Positions 10,649 to 22,519 of a DNA stretch of 64,000 bases are shown here, piece by piece; position 1 is the stretch's first letter; each line of letters starts with the position of its first letter. The stretch is from contig OY997661.1 in assembly GCA_963921795.1 (NCBI GenBank), positions 36,207,470 to 36,271,469 of the forward strand. The letters run 5' to 3'. The position numbers were made by a program, and so were the translations under genes. A model generated the notes under the pieces. That model worked only from the letters and a program-made list of their open reading frames with translations. It did no database searches and was not told the DNA's origin. Origin of the DNA: Nannobrachium achirus (taxonomy: Eukaryota; Chordata; Actinopteri; Myctophiformes; Myctophidae).

Positions 10649-11001
10649 CAGTGGTTCTAGACCTGTGGGTCGGGACCCACAATGAGGTCCCCAAATTATT
10701 TCAGGGGGTCCTCAGATGTTTTGCTAAAAGTTAACATTGTTTTCTCACTCAACAGTAAACAGACCAACATACAGTACAATTGTATACAGGGTATCTGCAC
10801 ATTTCTAAAGGACTTTATAGAACCTCTGGTCAAACATTGGTGAGCATGTACTGTAGATCTATTTTCACAATGGAATAGATCGAGTAAAACCCAAATGTAA
10901 TGCAAACTCCTACAATTCCAAGTGCTTGTGAAGGGTGGGGGGACCCCGGTTCAAATATGATTCTTTTGGGGGTCGTGGCCTGAAAAGGTTGAGAACCACT
11001 G
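10649..11001. mobile_element. hAT-like MITE (CAGTGGTTCT family), 353 bp
   Basis: It begins cagtggttctagacc and ends ggttgagaaccactg, an inverted repeat typical of vertebrate hAT-derived elements. The flanks ctccatat and ctccatac match at 7 of 8, although they lie in a locally repeated ccataca context that could produce the match by chance. Confidence 0.65.
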
Positions 11002-11221
11002 CTCCATACAACCCCAATACAACTAATCAACAACATTGCAGGTGTACAGAAAGCTTGCATTATCCTCTTTCTATCCGCAGAGTGTCGCAAAAATGTTTTA
11101 TTAAATAAAAAGTGCAGATTTTGGTGAGTCTAGACACTGGCAGTGCAGATGAAACACCTTCCTGTGGTGAAGACAGAGACTGCCTTTCCCACTTTACCTT
11201 TAGACTCACATGTTCCATAAC

Positions 11222-11912
11222 CATTATAGTTCTCATGTAGCCGCACATTACAACACTAGATTGTTTTTAATCAGTTGAATCTAGGGATGCAATACCTCCC
11301 ATAGCCAGCCAATGCACCAAAACAGTTTTTTATTTTTTATTTTATTTTTGCTATCCGATTGTATTTAACAATGTCAAACTCACCAATATTGGGGCTGTAT
11401 GGAAAGTTTGGAGTATCCTCTTTCTTGTGTTTGTTTCATAAAAACCTAGAGTAGACATGTAATGTAATTTCTATCAAGAAATTCAATTCAGGTGATAGGA
11501 AGCGCTTGTAGGAAGTCACTCAAGCAAGCAGTCCTGTGTACCAGATTGTTCTAAATGTCACATAGCCTAATACAGGAGGCAGCGGGACATGGCCTTATAG
11601 AAGACGAGCGCTTCTGAAGTTCAACACTTAGGGGAAAAAAACATGTCTGCTCGGATTTATTGACGGATATAACTCATAACATGTCTATGCTGGGTTTTTA
11701 TGAAACAAGCTTTGCAGATAGAAAGAGGATACTTCAAGCTTTCCACACAGCCCCAATATTGGTGAGTTTTGCGTCGTTTAATACAATCAGATGGCAAAAA
11801 ACAAAAAAAAGTTTTGATGCATTGGCTGCCTGTGGGAGGTATTGCAACCTTAGATTCAACCGATTAAAAAAGATCTAGTGTTGCAATTTGCGGCTAGTTC
11901 TCATGCTTACAT
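11222..11912. repeat. Foldback element with ~230-bp arms
   Basis: The left arm (about 11,222-11,455) and right arm (about 11,690-11,912) are diverged inverted copies. Matching blocks include caacactagat, ttgaatcta, gcaatacctccca and caccaatattggggct (left) with their complements on the right. The loop is about 235 bp. No coding capacity. Confidence 0.7.
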
Positions 11913-12469
11913 ATTATTTACTGTTAACTATATGCATTCTGTTAACTATATGCATTCTTATCATACTAATATCAGGCTGTGGCATATCCACCATTCCCAA
12001 ATATTACTATTGCAATATACGGTATTCACCATGATCTTTGTTACAGATCTCCATTACTTTTTATCACAGCCACATGGTCGACATTTGAATGCTATAGGAT
12101 ACTTACTAGCTATATACCTGTGTGTATTCAGAGTTTGTATTTCACATATTTACCCAGTTTGCATTGTACACATTTAGTCCACATACATTGAAGATGAATG
12201 CACGTTACAAATGACACACTGGAAATAGTTTGTTTAAAACATACATTTATTGGTTTAACATGCCTCAAGTTCATCAATGCTACACAAACACATTATCACC
12301 ACTTCCTGGCCTGGAAACCTGAAAAAAGTCACATGACTCCACTGCTCCTTTTATAGGGTGGGGAATGTAATTGGAACATACCACTTGTAAGGGGTGCTTG
12401 CATTTTAACTTAAAGGAGTAGTTCACCCCCAAAATGACTTGTTCTACTGATTACTCACATGTATGTACA

Positions 12470-12598
12470 GTATGCATGTATGTACAGTATGTATGTAGAC
12501 CTATGTATGTATGTATGTATGTATGTATGTATGTATGTATGCATGTAGCCTATGCATGTATGTATGTATGTATGTATGTATGTATGTATGTATGTATG
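12470..12598. repeat. ATGT tetranucleotide microsatellite
   Basis: Two ATGT tracts (about 12,497-12,540 and 12,556-12,598) separated by gcatgtagcctatgc, with degenerate tgtacagtatg units to the left. Confidence 0.92.
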
Positions 12599-13880
12599 AA
12601 TACCTTCTGCTATCACACTAATACTTGTATTTATCATAGATGTTTTCATTTCCGACCAGATTACATAATATATACGTATTGTTATAAAACATAGAGAACA
12701 GGTTATTTACCAATTTTTAATTCATGCTTCTATGTCTTGGTGGCACCACAACCCATAATGGGCTTCTTAGTGTTTCTCTCCGGTTTCAAAAGCATTATAT
12801 AACACTTTGGTCCAAACAAAACCACCAAAATGCCAAAACTAGATGCTAAAATAGCAAAGTGCATACAACGCAGTAAAAAAAAAAACTATACAGTAGGCCT
12901 TCTGTAGCAGTCTCAATGCCACTTATCATCCTCTGTAAAACTGAACATAAAACACAACAGTAACAATAATAGGCCTATACTGTAACAATGCCATGCCACT
13001 CTTCATCATCCTCTATAGACCCGTTTCTTGTTTACAAACATTGAGACTAAATGCACAGGTGACTGTATCATGTAATCAATTCCCACCAATCCCCAAATAG
13101 TTTTGGGGAGCGCTGGTTTCATTGACTCATTTGGTACCGACCTGCGCTCGCATCTAGGTTTTTATCGGTGTAACGTGGACCAGAAATGCATATATAAAAC
13201 TGTGCATGCCGTAAACGTCAAAAAACTAAAACAGAGCAGCAACAATAATAGGCCGACTGTAACACTTAATGCCAGTCATCACCATCCTCTGTAAAACCTG
13301 TGCATGAACATCAAAAAACAACAACAGCAGCAGCAATGGCCCACAAGACTGTAACACTCAATGCCACTCATCATCCTCCTCCTCTTCCTCATCCACACCA
13401 TAAATGGGCATAAAGAGCCACCCCACTCCAACTACTTCTAAGACTCTTACTTTTCATCCCTTAGATACTGTGCACGCTCCCCCCGGGCACAGGACTAGTA
13501 ATAGTGTTGACTAATTGTATATGTCTTGGGGATGCAATCGTGATATTTATATAGAACCCAGTTACTCAGTGGCTGTTTATAGCATCAGCCAGTAGCAGTA
13601 GAATCATTTAGAGAAGCTGACATTATGTAAAATAAACCAATTAGACCATGTCAGTAATTTCAAGATTATTTTTTGGGTGGGTGTTAGACTTAGTAGTGCA
13701 TGAAGGTTGTGTTCCATTGTCATAAAAGGTTGGTCATTGTCATTGTTTTGTCTGAAATGCAGTGTGTAATGATGTTGACTGATTAGCCAGTGATTGGTAG
13801 CTTTTACATTCACGTGTATTGCAGTCAGTTAACACAACAAAGGGACATCAAGTAGGTCCTAATAAATAAAAACAGACAGG
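12599..13880. other. Intergenic stretch with a degenerate ~100-bp tandem repeat
   Basis: From about 12,898 to 13,385 a diverged block recurs about four times (actgtaacaatgcca / ctcatcatcctctgt / aaaacaacaacagcag). From about 13,590 the sequence becomes alignable with the 3' flank of ZNF-B (20,150 on) and belongs to the zinc-finger unit. No gene is seen. Confidence 0.5.
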
Positions 13881-13902
13881 AACATATCTTATTTCAACAA
13901 TG

Positions 13903-13908
13903 TTTATT
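13903..13908 (-). terminator. Polyadenylation signal AATAAA of ZNF-A
   Basis: AATAAA on the minus strand about 340 nt past the ZNF-A stop, followed by cattgttgaaataag. The same signal and context recur at the same relative place beyond ZNF-B, C, D, F and H, which supports use. Confidence 0.6.
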
Positions 13909-14245
13909 AGGTTCACGCAGTTTATGTTAACAGTTTATCAATTGCATTAAACTAGTTGCTCAGGACATACAGTATCTGCACCAGGCCGGGTGCATGATGT
14001 ATGACTCCATATTTGGACATGGTTGCAGTGTAATCTGACCTCATTGAACCCTCAATATAAAAGTAACTCTAACAATGTAAAATATCCACATTATGAAAAA
14101 AAAGACAGGGTGTGTGGTCTGTCAGGAGTTTACTGACCGCATACAGACATAAAAACACACACAGGCAAAAATAAAGAATAAGAAAAAAATCTCAGCCTAG
14201 TTGGATAACACTAGAAGATATATATATATATATATATATATATTA

Positions 14246-15505
14246 TCACGTTGCAGTTTTTGTGTGGGTGTTCTGATGTGTTTTCAGTTTATCCTTTCTA
14301 CTGAAACTCTTGTCACACTGTTCACAGTGATAGGGTTTCTCACCAGTGTGAATTCTCTGGTGTCGTTTAAGGTGGTGTATATTAGTGAAGTGTTTTCCAC
14401 ACTGAACACATCCATAGGGTTTCTCACCAGTGTGAATTCTCTGGTGCTGTATGAATACATCATTCCTCTTAAACCTGCTCCCACACTGGTCACAGTGGTA
14501 TGGTTTGATTGCTGTGTGAATTCTCTGGTGTCGTTTAAGGTGGTGTATATTAGTGAAGTGTTTTCCACACTGAACACATCCATAGGGTTTCTCACCAGTG
14601 TGAATTCTCTGGTGCTGTATGAATTCATCATTCCTCTTAAACCTGCTCCCACACTGGTCACAGTGGTATGGTTTGATTCCTGTGTGAATTCTCTGGTGTG
14701 TTTTAAGGCTGGATATTTGAGAGAAATGTGTTCCGCACTGATCACATCCATAGGGTTTCTCACCAGTGTGAATTATCTGGTGCTGTTTTAATTCATCATT
14801 CCTCTTAAACCTGCTCCCACACTGGTCACAGTGGTATGGTTTGATTCCTGTGTGAATTCTCTGGTGTGCTTTAAGTCTGGATATTTGAGAGAAATGTGTT
14901 CCGCACTGATCACATCCATAGGGTTTCTCACCAGTGTGAATTCTCTGGTGGACTATGAATTCATTATTTGTCTTAAACTTGCTCCCACACTGGTCACAGT
15001 TGTATGGTTTTTCCCCAGTGTGAATTCTCTGGTGTGTTTTAAGGCTGTCCTTTCTAGTGAAGTGTTTTCCGCACTGATCACAGCTGTGGTGTTTTGGTTT
15101 AGCCAAGCTTCTTTGTTCATTTATTGCTGGTAGGACATGGAAGCCAGAAGGACGATGCAACACTGCATTGGAAACAAAGAGAAGACAGTTGATGATTTAG
15201 GATTTAACATCACAGTAAAACCTGCCTCATTTTATAGTCCAAGCTAAATTAACTAGTGATTACAAAATAATCCATGACAGACAACATCTCCAAATGCATG
15301 TCTACATTATAATATACAAAGTGATGCAAAACAAAATGTGAGATATTAGAAGAGACTAAATATAACTAATACAAATCTAACCCACAACAGTGTTACAGAA
15401 CAAATTAACAGAAAAACAATCAAAGTATAACTTACAGCTATCTTGGATGTCTTTGGGTTCCTCCTGTTCATCAGAATTGTTCCTGGTGCTGTCTAGAGAG
15501 TTCAT
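14246..15505 (-). CDS. C2H2 zinc-finger protein, 10 fingers (ZNF-A)
   Basis: Two coding exons are predicted. Exon 1 (15,505-15,436) encodes 23 residues, MNSLDSTRNN then an acidic EQEEPK stretch, and ends at a GTAAG donor. The 273-bp phase-1 intron ends in a pyrimidine-rich CAG acceptor. Exon 2 (15,162-14,246) completes a 328-aa protein with ten CX2CX12HX3H fingers joined by TGEKP-type linkers, ending TKTAT. Residues at helix positions -1/2/3/6 read RDST, TNEV, QSRA, RDEQ, QSST, RDEQ, NHHR, RDVQ, NHHR, RDKT. Fingers 6-7 and 8-9 are a recent two-finger duplication (168-bp period, 14,351 and 14,519). Three linkers are degenerate (TGIKP, TAIKP). By family it should be a nuclear DNA-binding regulator. 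No KRAB, SCAN or BTB domain is visible. It is the most diverged of the seven intact paralogues. The splice model rests on motif fit and conservation in every copy, not on transcripts. Confidence 0.85.
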
Positions 15506-15589
15506 CTTCACCTGAAGTCCACAGTCAGATCTGGTTGAAATGATTGACATACTGGAGGAGTTGTGGAGACATTACAACAACACACTCTT

Positions 15590-15674
15590 CTTATACTAGA
15601 GAGCCTGAGGTGGAGCCTCAACTGCTTCAACGATTGGCCAAAGAGGAGAACAATAGAACCATCTGTCCACCAAT
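15590..15674 (-). promoter_or_regulatory. TATA/CCAAT promoter of ZNF-A
   Basis: On the minus strand TATAAG (15,595-15,590) lies 85 bp upstream of the start codon. A CCAAT box on the coding strand (15,637-15,633) and an inverted one, ATTGG (15,674-15,670), lie upstream. The same arrangement precedes every paralogue. Confidence 0.6.
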
Positions 15675-15699
15675 CACAACCTACCTAAAGGAAGACTTT

Positions 15700-16800
15700 A
15701 GGTTTAGTCTTCCTTTCAACACTACTTTCATTAAGTGTGAACATTGATATAAATATACAACTGTAAAGATACAAAAAAAAGTTCAGTAGACCAACGTAGG
15801 AACTATTACATACACAGAATGAATACATTGAACAGGAATAATTGAATTAAATATTACTCATTAAAAAGCCAGCAGGCTCACTTATCGAATTAACCATGGG
15901 AATTGCTAAGAATGTCATCGATCTGATTTGATGTGAAGATTATTTAGCATTAAAACACATAAAACATAAAGACAACATCCACTCAACACCTCAATACATT
16001 CATGTTACACTTTACAATGTCAACACTATATTCATTAATTTCATGTTCTGGAGTATAATAACAAACAAGATGACCTAGACTTTACATTAAGTCAATTCAT
16101 GGATACAAGCATTCATGGAGTGGAATTTTTATTTCCTAAAGAGGACAAAGAAATGCAATATATTCAAAAACAGCAACTGGCTTAATATTTTACATTAGAA
16201 AAACAGCCACTGGGTCCATCTTTTACATTAGAAGGCTTAAACAAAATGTTTGAGATATAGCCTAGAGAACTCAGTGGACAGTGGAGTATAATGTAGGTGT
16301 TGTTAGTGTTAGACACTAGTGAGAATCATTTAGAGAAGCTGAATATGAATGCATCAAATAGACAATATATGTCAGTAATTTTACCAGTGTTGTTCTTTAA
16401 CAAGTTAGCCTGATAATGTGTCGGGTGGGTGTGGCACTGCCATTGATTGGTTACCAATCACATGTAATTCAGTCAAAGTAGTGAATAAGGATGGTGTTCC
16501 ATTGTTATTAAAACTCAGTCATTGTCATTGTTTGTCTGAAAAGAACACTAGTGTGTAATTATGATGGCTCATTGGTCAGTGATTGGTCCAAGAAGTTTAC
16601 ATTCACATTCTACTAGTAAGTAGCACATTATTAGTGTGGATGACTGAGACAATTTCACTGTCTTGACACCAAGGAACATTAACATGCTTGTCTACACTTT
16701 AGTATCTACCGTTCTTTCCTGTTGAGATTGGTACATTTCACCCAGGTGTTTTCATCTCACTCACGTCACTTTGTCTGCTGACCTAAATATGATTTTTGTG
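15700..16800. other. Non-coding 5' flank shared by the ZNF units
   Basis: No gene. The stretch aligns block by block with 22,560-23,690 beyond ZNF-B and parts of 39,200-40,560 beyond ZNF-D (for example gacactagtgagaatcattt and aatgcatcaaatagacaat), so it belongs to the ancestral duplicated unit. The end (16,780-16,866, ggttcagaaccactg) looks like the right terminus of a CAGTGGTTCT-type hAT MITE. Confidence 0.6.
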
Positions 16801-17462
16801 GGGGGTCCCCATTTCAAATATGACAATTTTGGGGAGGTTGTGGCGTGAAAAGGTTCAGAACCACTGCAGTATAGAATGTTAATACAATATAACTTTCACA
16901 TTTGAGTGGTTGTATTCTGTCTCCCCTGCTATTCTATTGAGTCATTTAGATCATGTGTACGGTAGGTGAGACATGACCTTTGACACCATCTGTTTCACAG
17001 ATTTTGACCTGAATGTTTTTTTTTCTTCTTCTTCCCCCCCCCCCCCCCTTTTCTAATTCATGTAATACTTAATTCAGAAATCTAAACAGCATGTGGTGCA
17101 GTAAGATATTAAAGGGATATTTCACTTAAAAAAAAACTCTTAGACATTTTATTGTCTAATCAGGCTTTTATGAACACCCTGAACAGATTTTAATTTGATA
17201 CTTTAGATATTTGATGGAAATGTTACCAGGCCCTCCTCCTCCAGGGCTTCTCTCCATACACACCCATTGTAATTCCTGTCTGTTGTTATGTATCAGGCCC
17301 TACTTGATTCGATAGGTACACGCAATGTGTAACTGCATCTTGATTTCTATCACTGCGCAACAAAGCGACGCACGCACACCAACGAATGCATGCACAATGC
17401 ACATGAAGACAAATGCCTGCATGTTGACAAAAGTTGTCTACCCCCCCCCACCCCCCCACCCC

Positions 17463-17463
<1 letters not shown>

Positions 17464-17530
<67 letters not shown>
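17464..17530. repeat. CA microsatellite with adjoining C-tract
   Basis: About 32 CA units, preceded by C runs (17,441-17,462). The counterpart at 27,039-27,101 is slightly shorter, so the locus varies between the two duplicate segments. Confidence 0.95.
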
Positions 17531-17532
<2 letters not shown>

Positions 17533-18124
17533 CCCCAATGTGATAAATACATGTGTCAATGGCCCCATTAATGTCCTTTTTTATAAGCAAGGCCTACACA
17601 TACACTCCATGTATTGAAGTGATTATTACTTAAAGGGGTACTGTCAACTAAAAGGGTACTGTCACTTTAAAAAGTCATCTTAAAATATGAGTTAATATTT
17701 TTATGATGGGAATGCGCAATTATAAGCCAATCAAATTAATTGACTGTACTTAGACTACTTACTGTACTGGTCAGCTGCTGTTGGGGGGCGAGGGGCAGAT
17801 TACACTGTGACATGAGTTTCAGACTATTTCAGACCGTTTTCAGATAGACAACGTGACCTACTGTATCATACTATTATCATTTCGGGGCGTGTCAGCAGGC
17901 CTTTAAGAGATATTCACGTTTAAGTAATTAGTGCTTATTAAACATAACGCTTATTGCTTCAGTCATCAAATACATTTCAGTAGTGCTTTTTGTGGGCGAG
18001 AGACTCTGGACTTGTCAGCTGACGCATGCAGTATTTGGGATCAGCTTTGTCCTTGTACAGACTATGGTGGTGTATATGTTACAGTCAGTTTGGGTAACTC
18101 AGTTAGATTGGGGTAAGAGTGCTC

Positions 18125-18505
18125 GTTTTGCAGTTCACCACATCATACCCGCTCCAGTGATCTCCTTATGTTAAAGGCTCCTCCAGTGCACACAGTACTG
18201 GGCAATTGGCAGCTTTTTCCATCAGCGGCAACCTGGAACTTACTTAAAAAATCCTTAAAACTGTCCTCCCTGCCATCTCTTGGCAGGTTCAAAGCATTGA
18301 TCCTTACTACCTTTAATCATGATTGCACATGTTTCACTTGATTTATTAGTTGCCACTCTTTTGTAAATGACTCAGTTTAATCTATAATGTTTTAGATATT
18401 GTGTTTTTTAATTGTTCTGTATTAACCTTGGCTACATTGAAAATGAGGGCTTGCCCTCAACTGTTCTTCGAGTATAAATAAAGGTGATGATGATGGTGGT
18501 GGTGT
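18125..18505 (+). mobile_element. LINE 3' end: reverse-transcriptase C-terminus fragment
   Basis: Plus-strand translation gives a frame with RSSDLLMLKAPPVHTVLGNW, then AATWNLLKKSLKLSSLPSLG. This matches the end of non-LTR reverse transcriptases of the L2/Maui type common in fish (recognised from memory, not searched). After the stop come a short AT-rich 3' region, a palindromic gagggcttgccctc stem and an ATAAA/GATG tail (18,475-18,505). It is severely 5'-truncated, as expected for dead LINE copies. It is duplicated at 27,695-28,075. Confidence 0.65.
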
Positions 18506-18828
18506 TGGCTGTGTTCAAGGCCTCCAAGCCTGGGGATGCAGACATTATGACATGGTTCAGACATATAGTCAATAGATGACTATGTCAGTAATTTCATCAG
18601 TGTTCTTTCACAAGTTAGCCTGATAACTTGTTGGTTGGGTGTGACACCATTGTCATTGATTGGTCTATATCTTTATTCAGATGCAATTCAGTCAAAGCAG
18701 TGCATAAGGATGGTGTTCCATTGTCAATAAAGGTCAATCATTGTCATAGTTTTGTCTGAAAAGAACGTGATGGGTCAGTGAGTGGTATATATCTTTTTAC
18801 ATCCACCTGTAATTCAGTCACAAAAAAA

Positions 18829-18833
<5 letters not shown>

Positions 18834-18899
<66 letters not shown>
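18834..18899. repeat. TA then GA microsatellite
   Basis: About 15 TA units followed directly by about 18 GA units. The copy at 28,402-28,467 has different unit numbers. Confidence 0.95.
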
Positions 18900-18901
<2 letters not shown>

Positions 18902-20267
18902 GAGAATGAGTAAGTTGTCTAAGTAGGTCCTAATAGATAACATCCAGGGATATATCTTAACAATGGACAACATTTCAAGCAGAACATTTCAACTCATTCA
19001 GCTACTTGATTTTGGGCTTTTATTTGTCTCAACAGTAGCAGGCACCAGGCTTTTATTGAAAGGAGGCATGCACAAGAGAGAATGCCTATATCCATATTTT
19101 TTCAAAAAGATCAGCATGAATAAATCAACTTTTTGTGTCAGTTTGAACCCAGTAAATTGTACTGGGCTCATGTATTGAACCAAAGTAGGCTTCTGTATGA
19201 AATGCAGTTACAGGTGGACACTGGTCATTTTAACTCAACGGTCAAGTTTTTTAACTCACGGTCAAGAGGTATTTCCCTCAAACCTTTAAATCCTAAAAGT
19301 ACCCCTTTTATATCCTAAATTAACCCGGTGGATTACCTTGTATCAAAACCAAATACTTGTTCAAAGGGCCCACACTCATTCACACCTCACGCCCTCTGGG
19401 CAACTGATCTATCTACAACTCTGCAAAACTAAACTTCAAGGTTGACAGAGAGAAGGAGAAGGAGAGAGGAGGAGAACAAATAGACAGACAAATGCCTCAT
19501 TGCCTCAATCACTCACTGTTGAGTATATTTCCTTCACACTGGGTTGTATTTGCAGCTTTCATAAAACACTCCAACATGTAAACCGTGTATCTTGGATGCA
19601 CCACATATAAGATGAATTTCAATTTTATAACCCCACATTTCTCACAGCATGATGTGCCATGGAATCTCATCACTCAATCCTTTACAGAATAAACAGAACC
19701 ACTGTACCCACTCATCCACATAAATGTTTCTGCAATTCATCAATGTCTTGTCTAGTTCACCACAACACAAATGCAAATCTTATCTTAAATACATTTCCCA
19801 AATCTGGGGGTGTTTGATGACTTAATATTCAGACAAAATAATATGTGTAACACTGTGTTTTCATTGTAGTTAATGTAGCCTAATTCCATTTGGACTGGAA
19901 TGTTTGATGGATTTATATTTTAACTTGAGTGCAGGATCAATACAACCTAAACTTTATACTGTATATGATCATCTGATGTGATTAAATCACATGGGCCTAT
20001 ATTGTTTTGCTAACAACAGTATAAACGAAGAAGGACAAAACTTTATTATGTTTACTCATAATTAGACTATGTGACTAAGAGAGTGATTTCATGGCGTATC
20101 ATGTTTTGTCTGAGGTGAACTGTCTCAGGATTTAAACATGTGCGATGTCTCCTGAAATGGAACACTGGATATTTATCAAATCATTCTGCTACAATCATTC
20201 TGCTACGTTTTAAAGGTCTGTCTTCGTCATTGTTTTCTAAGGAACACTGGTGTGTGATTTTACACAA

Positions 20268-20342
20268 TGCTGTACCCACTCTTGCTATGGCAATGTAAGC
20301 GTATGTTTTATCATGCCAATAAACTCCTTTGAATTGAATTGT
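20268..20342 (+). mobile_element. Probable LINE 3'-tail fragment
   Basis: The text tatcatgccaataaactcc followed by TGAATTGAATTG repeats resembles the tail of teleost retroposons. A complementary version lies inside the hAT element at about 25,425-25,470. Copies also lie at 29,836, 36,966 and in later units. Confidence 0.35.
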
Positions 20343-20482
20343 GTAATGATGATGGCTCAGTGTGGTCAGTGATTGGTCTATAGCTTTGACATTCACATTA
20401 TTGCAGTCAGTAAACATAAGAAAGGGACATCAAGTAGGTCATAATGAATAACAAGACAGGAATGTATCTTATTTCAACAATG

Positions 20483-20488
20483 TTTATT
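20483..20488 (-). terminator. Polyadenylation signal of ZNF-B
   Basis: Minus-strand AATAAA about 335 nt past the stop, followed by cattgttgaaataag as in ZNF-A. Confidence 0.6.
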
Positions 20489-20822
20489 ACGTTCAAGCAG
20501 AAAATCCAACACATTCAGGAACTTTTTTTTAGACATCTACATGTATAATAAGCTCATATACATTTCAGTTTATCAGTTGTATTAAACAACTAGAAATGGT
20601 TGCTCAGTACATATCTGCACCAGGCCGGGTGCATGATGTATGACTCCATATTTGGACATGGATTCAGTGCAATCTGACCCAGTTGGCCTTCAATATAAAA
20701 GTAACCCTAGGGTGTGGCCTTTCCAGTGGTTACAGCATACAGACATAAAAACACACACAAGGGTAAAAAATAAAGAAAAAAATCCCTTGTCATCAGCCTA
20801 GTGGGATAAGATATATACACTA

Positions 20823-22328
20823 TCATGTTGCAGTGTTTTTGTGGATGTTCTGATGTGTTTTCAGATTATCCTTTCTACTGAAACTCTTTCCACATTGACT
20901 GCAAGGGCATGGTTTAAATCCTGTGTGCACTAGCTTGTGCTCATTTAAACTATCTAATCGACTAAAAGACTTTCCACACTGATCACATCCATATGGTTTC
21001 TCACCAGTGTGAATTCTCTGGTGTGTTTTAAGATGGGATATTTGAGAGAAGTGTTTCCCACACTGGTCACATCCATAGGGTTTCTCACCGGTGTGAATTC
21101 TCTGGTGTGTTTTAAGGCTGGATATTTGAGAGAAGTGTTTCCCACACTGGTCACATCCATAGGGGTTTTCACCAGTGTGAATTCTCTGGTGTACTATTAA
21201 TTCATCATTCCTCTTAAATCTGCTCCCACACTGGTCACAGTGGTATGGTTTGATTCCAATGTGAATTCTCTGGTGTCTTTTAAGGCTGGATATTTGAGAG
21301 AAATATGTTCCACACTGAACACATCCATAGGGTTTCTCACCAGTGTGAATTCTCTGATGTATTATTAATTCTGCATTTGTCTTAAACCTGCTCCCACACT
21401 GTTCACACTGGTATGGTCTTTCTCCAGTGTGAATTCTCTGGTGCATTTTAAGGTCCTTCTTTGCATTGAACTGTTTTCCACACTGGTCACATCCATAGGG
21501 TTTCTCACCAGTGTGAATTCTCTGGTGTGTTTCAAGGCCAGTCTTTCTAGTGAAGTGTTTTCCACACTGATCACAGCTGTGATGTTTGGGTTTAGTCAAG
21601 CTTCTTTGTTCATTTACTGCTGGTAGGACAGGGAAGCCAGATGGATGATGCAACACTGGATTGGAAACAAGGACAAAGGGAAGATATTTGAGAAGGTTAC
21701 ATCATATAGGATTTAAAATTACATTAAAACCTGCCTCCTTGACAACCATCTTGATTTTTGCTTTTTAATAAATACACAATTTAATCCTAGTGTAATCCAT
21801 TTTCACATATTCATTTGGCCTTTAAGTCAATGGTAATTTAACGTATGAATGACATAATAATCTATGACACCTGATGATGCAACACTGTATTGAAAACAAA
21901 GACAATGAAGATGGTGGAAAGATGGATTAAAACGTTACATTATGAATCCCTCTTTGACTACAATATTGTCCTGACCCTACAATCATTTATCAAAACTATT
22001 TTTCTTAGGTATTTTATAGTCATATAGCTAAATTAGCTTGTCTAACAAAATAATCCATGACAGACAACATCTCCAAATGCATATTTTTAAATTTTTACAT
22101 GTCATTAAAGAGTAAACATGGCAGTAATACTGAAACCACTTGGATTATAAAGTGATGCAAAACAAAATGTGAGATATTAGAAGAGACTAAACGTTACAAA
22201 TCTAACCTACAACAAAGTTACATACCAAATGAAGACAGACAATCAAAGTATAACTTACAGATATCTTGAAGGTCTTTGGGTTCCTCCTGTTCATCAGAAT
22301 TGTTCCTGGTGCAGTCTAGAGAGTTCAT
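20823..22328 (-). CDS. C2H2 zinc-finger protein, 9 fingers (ZNF-B)
   Basis: Exon 1 (22,328-22,259) encodes MNSLDCTRNN plus the acidic EQEEPKDLQDI. The phase-1 intron is 603 bp, longer than the 273 bp of ZNF-A and the 329 bp of ZNF-D. Exon 2 (21,655-20,823) completes a 300-aa product. Contact residues (-1/2/3/6) are RTGT, AKDM, TAEI, QSSR, RDEV, QSST, QSHT, RDSE, RDNT. All nine fingers keep both Cys and both His. The fourth linker is IGIKP and the fifth TGENP, otherwise TGEKP/TGERP. The end is KNTAT. The loss of a finger and different helices relative to A and D suggest a different DNA target. Its neighbour 9.57 kb away (ZNF-C) has the same predicted protein. Confidence 0.87.
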
Positions 22329-22425
22329 CTTCACCTGAAGTCTGGAGTCAGTCAGTCAGTTCTGGTTGAAATGATTGATATCCTGGAGGAGTTGTGGAGT
22401 CGAGACATTACAACTACATACTCTT

Positions 22426-22511
22426 CTTATACTAGAGAGCCTGAGGTGGAGCCTCTAACTGCTTCAATGATTGGCCAAAGAGGAGAACAATAGAAACATC
22501 TGTCCACCAAT
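22426..22511 (-). promoter_or_regulatory. TATA/CCAAT promoter of ZNF-B
   Basis: TATAAG (22,431-22,426) with a coding-strand CCAAT box at 22,474-22,470 and an inverted CCAAT at 22,511-22,507, about 100 bp upstream of the ATG. Confidence 0.6.
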
Positions 22512-22519
22512 CACAACCT

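Noticed and set aside
14201-15133. Open frames of 63-196 codons on the plus strand across ZNF-A (and equivalents over every other ZNF)
   Set aside because: They are antisense or shifted shadows of the 84-bp finger repeat, giving recurring VNSLV or REFT text without family features.
14246-15133. Regular ~24-bp repeats every 84 bp resembling a CRISPR array
   Set aside because: They encode the conserved HTGEKP linkers and finger starts of C2H2 domains in a eukaryotic genome. The intervening sequence also encodes fingers.
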